From: a virus
Length of the DNA stretch: 24,820 bases
IMG/VR virus record: IMGVR_UViG_3300037153_000486
Coordinates: 1-24,820 of that record
Direction: 5' to 3' (one strand)
The position numbers were made by a program, and so were the translations under genes. Numbering within the stretch: the stretch's first letter is position 1; each line of letters opens with the position of its first letter. Under the pieces are notes generated by a model that did no database searches, had not been told where the DNA came from, and saw only the letters and a program-made list of their open reading frames with translations. This document shows, piece after piece, positions 20,038 to 24,820 of the stretch.

Positions 20038-21507
20038 TTAGGTGTTGACCAGCAGCCGGAAGCCGAGGTCGTTGATGGAGCCGCCGCCGATGCGCGCGTA
20101 GGCGAACCAGCCGCGCTGCCCGGTGGGGCGGTTGTTGGTCACATCGAACAGCTGCGGGACCAGCTCGACGCTCATGCCGCCGCGGCGGGCGATGAGGTAG
20201 TTCGAGAAGTCCCCGACCACCGCGAGGCCGATGGTCGCCGATGTCGAGGTCGTCACGTCCGGCATGTACGGCGACTCGTAGACGCCGCGCCGGAACAGCG
20301 CGTCGGTCCAGCCCTCGGGCAGGTTGACGGTGTACGCGTGGTACACGTTGGCGGTCCCCAGCTGGCGGAAGGCGTTGTTGGTGACCACGCTCATCAGCCA
20401 GTTGGCGTTGCGCCGGAAGCGCTGCGGGAGCGCACCCCAGACCTTGTAGGGGTCGGGCGCGCCGAACGTCCCGGAGGTGGTCAGCGCCACGCGGGTGTTG
20501 GTGTTCGCCGAGAGCGCGGTCAGGATGCCCTGGGGCTCGCCGGAGCCCGTGCCGCGGGTGAACTTGTCCACCAGGATCTCGTCGTACCCGGCGGCCAGCA
20601 GAGTCGCCATTTGGTTGGCGAAGTCCGGGTAGTCCTGCCCCACCTCGATCGAGTAGGGGACGAAGCCCCGGGCCATGTACACCGTGACAGTGGGCTGGGC
20701 CAGGGTCGGCGAGTTGTCCGTGGTGGCCGCCGCCTCAGCCTGGAACGCCCACGTCACGCCCGCCGAGGAGACGCCCTTCCAGGCGTTCGTGTTGACGGTC
20801 GCCTGCTGGGCCAGCTCCAGGAACGGATTCCCGGTGCCCTGGGCGGTCAGGATGATGCTGGGGTCGATGAAGACGGGGATGCCGAAGCCGCCGGCCGAGG
20901 TCGTGCCCTCGGACATGGCACGGTACTCCTCGTAGATCTTCATCGCGTCGCGCTCGTCGTCGGTGAGCCGCGCGAACCAGTTCGGGTCCGTGACCGCCTT
21001 CATCCAGGCCGACCGGTAGCCGTCGTTCTCGGTCACCAGGATGCGCCGGGCGAGATCGTCCGCCGCTCCGCCCATCGAGCGCAGCCGGCTGTTCACCTCG
21101 TCCTTCTGGTCGCCCTTCAGGTGCGCGGCGTCCACGCTGTCCAGCACGCGCAGCGCGCGATCGCGCGCCTCGCGCACCGGCAGGCTGCGGACGGAGCCGA
21201 ACTCCTCGCCGTGGGTCAGCCCGGCGTAGATGTTGACCGCCGCCTTCGGCCTGACGCGCAGGGTGTCGGCGATGGCCCTGTGCTCCTCGAGCTTCTTCAT
21301 GGCGGCCGAGCGCATCTCCACCGCCAGCTTGAGCGCGCCCTCCTCGGCCGACGTCAGGTCCCGGATCTCGCCGGTGTTGGTCTGGTGGAGTTCACGGATC
21401 TTGCCCTCGAGCCGCTCGCACAGCGCGTACAGCTCCTCAGGGGTCCTGCCCCGCAGGTCGTCCAGCGACTGCGGGATGGTAGCGGTCTCTTCGACCTTGT
21501 CAGACAC
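20038..21507 (-). CDS. Major capsid protein, HK97 fold, 489 aa
   Basis: The N-terminal about 120 residues are a charged coiled coil (DLRGRTPEELYALCERLEG), the delta or scaffolding domain normally cut off by the prohead protease. The rest shows HK97-fold features: TTSAGGFGIPVFIDPSI, the acidic/aromatic E-loop region, LVDKFTRGTGSGEPQGIL, and DVTTSTSATIGLAVVGDFSNYLI near the C-terminus. It forms the icosahedral shell. The GTG at 21507 was chosen because AGGAG lies about 7 nt upstream and GTGTCTGA overlaps the protease stop. It lies next to the protease and portal genes as expected. Confidence 0.9.
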   Translation of the reverse strand: MSDKVEETATIPQSLDDLRGRTPEELYALCERLEGKIRELHQTNTGEIRDLTSAEEGALKLAVEMRSAAMKKLEEHRAIADTLRVRPKAAVNIYAGLTHGEEFGSVRSLPVREARDRALRVLDSVDAAHLKGDQKDEVNSRLRSMGGAADDLARRILVTENDGYRSAWMKAVTDPNWFARLTDDERDAMKIYEEYRAMSEGTTSAGGFGIPVFIDPSIILTAQGTGNPFLELAQQATVNTNAWKGVSSAGVTWAFQAEAAATTDNSPTLAQPTVTVYMARGFVPYSIEVGQDYPDFANQMATLLAAGYDEILVDKFTRGTGSGEPQGILTALSANTNTRVALTTSGTFGAPDPYKVWGALPQRFRRNANWLMSVVTNNAFRQLGTANVYHAYTVNLPEGWTDALFRRGVYESPYMPDVTTSTSATIGLAVVGDFSNYLIARRGGMSVELVPQLFDVTNNRPTGQRGWFAYARIGGGSINDLGFRLLVNT

Positions 21508-22795
21508 GGTAGTGCTCCTTCGAGAGAAGTGGGTTGACGTCGATGACCCGGAGTGCCGCCCGGATGCGGGACGCCTCGCCGTTCCCCGGCTGCGCGTCGG
21601 AGTCACCGCCGCCAGCGCTCCTCGCGCCAGGCCGCCCGGTGGTGCAGTCGATGCAGTCGAGAGCCGAGCGAACCGACACCGTGGTCGGCTCGTAGGCCGG
21701 GAAGACGACCGGACCCAGTTCCTTGGAGTCCAGATCGTGGATGGCGCGCTTGGTGTTCCTGGCGCTCCAGGTGTCGCCGCCCTGCGGGACCGTGAAGCGG
21801 AAGCTCATGCCCCGGATGCCGCCGTCGCGGATCGCGTCACGGACCGGCTGGACGAGCCAGTTGTCGGTGAGGCGAGCCGAGACGTACAGGCCCTTGGAGT
21901 CCTCCTCGGCATGCCGGATGACCCCGAGCGGCATGTCGCCGATGAGGGGGTGCTTGCCGTGGTTGAACATCAGCACCGGCATGCGCTGTGCGAGCGTCCG
22001 CTGGAACGCGCCCGGCTTGATGGTCTCCTCGAAGTCGCCCTCCCAGTCCCGAATCTGGGTCGGCGTGTTGAAGACGGCCGCGTAACCCTCGAGCGTCAGG
22101 CCGTCAGCGCTGGGCTCCATCTCGAAGACGGCCTCGCGCACCTCGGACGCGCCATCCCAATGCCAGCGGACGCCGAGCGTCTGACCGACTAGCGGAGAGA
22201 TGGAGCGCAGCTCCTCGTACGCCTCCCAGGAGTCGTTCGACGAGGAGCCCGCAATGGCGATGCCGAACCGCTTCGCCGCCGCCTTGATGCGACCCTTCAC
22301 ATCGGCGACCTGTCCGGCGCTGTACATGGCCGCATTCTTGGCCATGTTGATGTAGGACCAGGCCGCCTTCACATGGTCTGCCGTGTCGAGCGGATAGCGC
22401 TTCTTCTTGTCTGCCTGGTAGCCCGGATCGGCGTAGCTGACGTCGCCATACGGCGAGGCGGCGGCGCGGCCATCACTCTGCCCGTAGGCGTTCCCGCCGC
22501 CCTGACCATGCCCGGATGACCCGGCGCCGGCACTCGTCGTGGTGCTCGTGCTCGCGGTGGCGTTGCCGATGCGAGCGCGTAGCCCGTCCACGCGCACCAG
22601 CTGCGCCGCGTGGGATGAGGCGAGTTGGTTGGCCAGCGACATGACGCCTGGATGCGAGGTCTGGCTGAGGTGGTCCTGAGCCATCGCGGCGGTACCGCGC
22701 AGGGCCACGGCCATGTTGTGCAGGAACTCGATGTCGCCCGGCGCATGCTCGCCGGCATGGACATCCGTCGGCGGATGGTCTGCGCGGGTGCTCAT
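21500..22795 (-). CDS. Prohead protease (HK97 gp4/S78-like) with long N-terminal extension, 431 aa
   Basis: The protease domain spans about 222-377: GLTLEGYAAVFNTPT, ETIKPGAFQRTL, MFNHG with catalytic His279, GMSFRF with Ser331, and DLDSKELGPVVFPAYE with Glu359 as the probable third residue. It matures the capsid by cutting the delta domain. Unusually, about 220 residues precede it: a helical part (1-75), a Ser/Gly/Thr linker (80-120), and KKRYPLDTADHVKAAWSYIN through RIKAAAKRFGI, a block known from other phage and plasmid proteins. ATG 22795 (spacing 6 from GAGGAG) is preferred to the ATG at 22798. The start overlaps the portal stop. Confidence 0.88.
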   Translation of the reverse strand: MSTRADHPPTDVHAGEHAPGDIEFLHNMAVALRGTAAMAQDHLSQTSHPGVMSLANQLASSHAAQLVRVDGLRARIGNATASTSTTTSAGAGSSGHGQGGGNAYGQSDGRAAASPYGDVSYADPGYQADKKKRYPLDTADHVKAAWSYINMAKNAAMYSAGQVADVKGRIKAAAKRFGIAIAGSSSNDSWEAYEELRSISPLVGQTLGVRWHWDGASEVREAVFEMEPSADGLTLEGYAAVFNTPTQIRDWEGDFEETIKPGAFQRTLAQRMPVLMFNHGKHPLIGDMPLGVIRHAEEDSKGLYVSARLTDNWLVQPVRDAIRDGGIRGMSFRFTVPQGGDTWSARNTKRAIHDLDSKELGPVVFPAYEPTTVSVRSALDCIDCTTGRPGARSAGGGDSDAQPGNGEASRIRAALRVIDVNPLLSKEHYRV

Positions 22796-24282
22796 CATGA
22801 ACTCCTCGGAGGTGCGGTCTTGCCGTTCGCTGGCGATGGGGTCGGGGGCGGCACTGGCTGCTGCTGAGCGTCTGGCGGAGCCTGGCCGCCTGGGCCGCCG
22901 GGTTGGAGCTGCACGCTGAGCCAACCCGGGATGGGCTTCAACAGGCTCATGTTCTGACCCATGACTGCGGCGATGGCGCTCTCCGGCGTGAAGCCGTCCT
23001 TCACCAGGCCGCCGATAGTCGTCGCCTTGATCTGCTCGATCTCCGCCGCGTCCTTCGCGTCCTCGCGCAGGATCGGCATGTCGGCCGGGTCATACCAGAG
23101 CTCGGCGTCGCTCGGCACTCGCACGATGGGCGCCAGGGCCCGTGCGACGTCCTGCAGTGTCGGGTAGATCCACGAATCTGCCCACAGCCGACGTGCCATC
23201 GCGAAGTTGCCGGCGTTGAGCGACGAACCGGCCAGGCCCTCGGCGATAGCCAGGATGACTGGATGGACCCGCGACAGAAGCGCGATGCGTGTCTCGCCAG
23301 CGCCCTGCGTGGCCTTGAAGTCGAGTTGCTGAAGGCTGGAGCCGACGACGGTGACGTCCGCGCCAGCGGTTAGATACAGCGTCTTGTACGCGTTGCGGAC
23401 GCCGGAGTGCGATGCCTCCAGCTGGTTGACGATCTGGTTGAACTGCTCCTCATTGGCCGCCGGGATGCCCTTGACGACCATGTTCGGCGTCGCGCCGTTG
23501 CGGAAGAAATTGAGCTTGTGCTCGGTCGCGGCCTGGTCGCCCTGGATCTCGCGCACGGCCGGCGTGACCCACGACATCCCCAGGCCGGCGGCCTCGGGGT
23601 CCGGCAGAGGCGACCAGTGCACGACGTCGGCCGGGAGCAGCGTGTAGACCTTGCTCCGGTTGCCACCCTTGACGCCACCCTGCTGGTAGATATAGCCGAT
23701 GACCTCGCCATCGAGCGCGTGCGCCGGGTCGTCAGGTTCGAGTTGGGAGCCGTACAGGATGGCGACCCAGTCCGGGCGCAGGACGCGCAGGCGGTCAGGC
23801 TGCCGGTAGACGTATGAGTTGCCAGCGAGGCCGGCGTGCCACTCCATCCGGGCCAGCAGTTCGCCGGTCGTCGCGTTCGGCCAGGGCTCCTCGAGCACGC
23901 TCAACGCCGAGGTGCCGAACGTCCGCCGCGGTGTGTTCGTCGAGGGCCTGTTTCGGAAGGTGAACCGTGCCTGACTGAGCACGAGCGCTCGGACCATCTC
24001 GGCCGCGAAGGCGGGGGGGCAGCGCCGGAGTGCCGCGGCATAGCTCGGCAGCGTGGCGCTGATCTCCTGCACGCGCGGCCCGAACGGCGATGTCTGGAGC
24101 AGTCCGCCGACCTGGTAGACCGCGCCGCCGTAGTTGAACTGCGCCTGTTGCGACGGGATCAGATAGTCGGTCAGCCACTGATCGACGGGAAAGGCTCGTT
24201 CGGCGGTGACGCGACGAGCCTCGCCGACTCGCTCAAGCAGGCCCAATGCCGCGCCTGCGAGTCGCCACCGGCTTGTGCGCAT
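22795..24282 (-). CDS. Portal protein, 495 aa
   Basis: Shows the HK97-type portal pattern: SALSVLEEPWPNATTGELLARMEWHAGLAGNSYVY in outline, LLPADVVHWSPLPDPE, KLNFFRNGATPNMVVKG, and the C-terminal clip and barrel regions with ILREDAKDAAEIEQIKA. The tail end is Pro/Gln-rich (QQQPVPPPTPSPANG). It forms the dodecameric ring through which the terminase packages DNA. The start at 24282 overlaps the small membrane gene by 50 nt and has only a weak ribosome binding site, so a somewhat later start is possible. It overlaps the protease start at the other end. Confidence 0.9.
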   Translation of the reverse strand: MRTSRWRLAGAALGLLERVGEARRVTAERAFPVDQWLTDYLIPSQQAQFNYGGAVYQVGGLLQTSPFGPRVQEISATLPSYAAALRRCPPAFAAEMVRALVLSQARFTFRNRPSTNTPRRTFGTSALSVLEEPWPNATTGELLARMEWHAGLAGNSYVYRQPDRLRVLRPDWVAILYGSQLEPDDPAHALDGEVIGYIYQQGGVKGGNRSKVYTLLPADVVHWSPLPDPEAAGLGMSWVTPAVREIQGDQAATEHKLNFFRNGATPNMVVKGIPAANEEQFNQIVNQLEASHSGVRNAYKTLYLTAGADVTVVGSSLQQLDFKATQGAGETRIALLSRVHPVILAIAEGLAGSSLNAGNFAMARRLWADSWIYPTLQDVARALAPIVRVPSDAELWYDPADMPILREDAKDAAEIEQIKATTIGGLVKDGFTPESAIAAVMGQNMSLLKPIPGWLSVQLQPGGPGGQAPPDAQQQPVPPPTPSPANGKTAPPRSS

Positions 24283-24466
24283 CCTGCCAGCCGACCTTGA
24301 TGGCCGCCGCCGCGAACGTGATGGCCGCCGCGAGAATGATGCAGATCTTGCCGGCCGTCCACCCGAGCAGCCAGAAGAAGCCCACGACGAGCGTCAGCAG
24401 GGTTCGACCGATGTCTATCTGGTGCGCCTCGGTGGCGACACGCTCCAGGTCGATGCGCTCAAGCAT
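24233..24466 (-). CDS. Small membrane protein between terminase and portal, 77 aa
   Basis: After an amphipathic start (MLERIDLERVATEAHQIDIG) there are two hydrophobic segments at about 24-40 (LTLVVGFFWLLGW) and 44-60 (ICIILAAAITFAAAAI), then a basic tail (RRRGIGPA). ATG 24466 overlaps the terminase stop by 8 nt. Small two-span proteins at this place recur in phages of Gram-positive and actinobacterial hosts, but the function is not known to me. It overlaps the portal start by 50 nt, which argues for careful start checking on both. Confidence 0.7.
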   Translation of the reverse strand: MLERIDLERVATEAHQIDIGRTLLTLVVGFFWLLGWTAGKICIILAAAITFAAAAIKVGWQDAHKPVATRRRGIGPA

Positions 24467-24820
24467 GCGATGGTCTCCAGGTGCCGAAAAAGGCGGGTGC
24501 CGGCTGCAGGGCGCCGTCCTCAATGGCCTGGCCACGCGCCATGGAGGCGAGCAAGCCGGCGATGAATGCGTCGATGTGGACGTTCTCCCGCTTCTTCACG
24601 ACCTTGAGGTAGCGTCGGGCAACGCTCGGGTCCTCTTCGGGTCGCGGCTGGCGGCGGGCGCCGTTGGCGAGCGCCGCCGCCTTGGCATGTGCGGCCAACA
24701 CTGGATGACCATCGTGGGTGAAGTCCGCTGCGAACTCGGCCAGGAAGCGCGTCACCGCGTTGTCCATGCGCCGGTCGACGTTGGTTGGGAACTCGACGAC
24801 ATGCTTGGGCCATCGCCCGG
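24459..24820 (-). CDS. terL: Terminase large subunit, C-terminal fragment (runs off window)
   Basis: The last about 120 residues are visible, beginning RWPKHVVEFPTNVDRRMD and ending KKRENVHIDAFIAGLLASMARGQ with a short tail. The 'VVEFP..V..RMD..V..F' segment and the closing N-x-H-I-D-A-x-x-A-x-x-L-A region are typical of the nuclease domain end of large terminases, which cut and package phage DNA. The ATPase part lies beyond the right edge. The reading frame is open to the window end, so the ATG at 24767 is internal, not the start. Confidence 0.8.
   Translation of the reverse strand, partial: GRWPKHVVEFPTNVDRRMDNAVTRFLAEFAADFTHDGHPVLAAHAKAAALANGARRQPRPEEDPSVARRYLKVVKKRENVHIDAFIAGLLASMARGQAIEDGALQPAPAFFGTWRPSHA

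Noticed and set aside
20338-21537. Open frame of 399 codons on the plus strand opposite the capsid gene
   Set aside because: Composition is typical antisense shadow (His/Val/Arg-rich) and the minus-strand capsid gene is beyond doubt.
1-24820. CRISPR arrays, tRNA or rRNA genes, integrase, attachment sites
   Set aside because: No spaced repeats, cloverleaf patterns, recombinase motifs or terminal duplications were seen.

Overview
This window is the structural half of a double-stranded DNA tailed phage or prophage with an HK97-type head and a siphovirus-type long non-contractile tail. Almost everything is read from the minus strand, so the biological order runs from right to left. The DNA is GC-rich (a capsid-gene block I counted by hand is 72% G+C), GTG starts are frequent, and stop/start overlaps (ATGA, GTGA, TGATG) link most genes. 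One small protein carries a WWWDGQQW motif of a kind I associate with Actinobacteria and Chloroflexota, so a high-GC host of that sort is my guess. No integrase, repressor, tRNA or attachment site is visible, so prophage and free phage cannot be told apart.

Right to left: the C-terminal end of the large terminase (24459-24820), a small membrane protein, the portal, a prohead protease with a long N-terminal extension, and the major capsid protein. Next come three small head-region proteins and a modification cassette (14549-19180): two tandem glycosyltransferase-like paralogues, a small hydrophobic protein, a third glycosyltransferase-like protein, two SAM methyltransferase-like proteins and an NAD-dependent sugar epimerase/dehydratase. 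The cassette is translationally coupled straight into the head-tail connector genes (12473-14552). The tail module follows: tail tube, tail-assembly chaperones with a -1 programmed frameshift, an HNH endonuclease wedged before the tape measure gene, the tape measure protein, and three tip or baseplate proteins. The left end (1-3768) holds a lysis module (GH25 lysozyme, holin candidates), a secreted protein and the start of a papain-like C1 peptidase.

Three small membrane or exported proteins (706-957, 3877-4026, 13374-13580) lie on the plus strand inside this minus-strand late operon. Each ends by overlapping the stop codon of a converging structural gene. They look like 'moron' islands, genes that may be expressed independently of the late operon.

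The most interesting signals are: (1) a perfect 18-bp palindrome with a bacterial parS-like core inside a methyltransferase gene; (2) the repeated antisense small-membrane-gene islands; (3) a tape-measure-type 'VGExGPE' motif on the C-terminus of a methyltransferase; (4) an HNH gene inserted so that it copies the chaperone/tape-measure junction; and (5) a textbook frameshift cassette of slippery heptamer, 6-nt spacer and hairpin.
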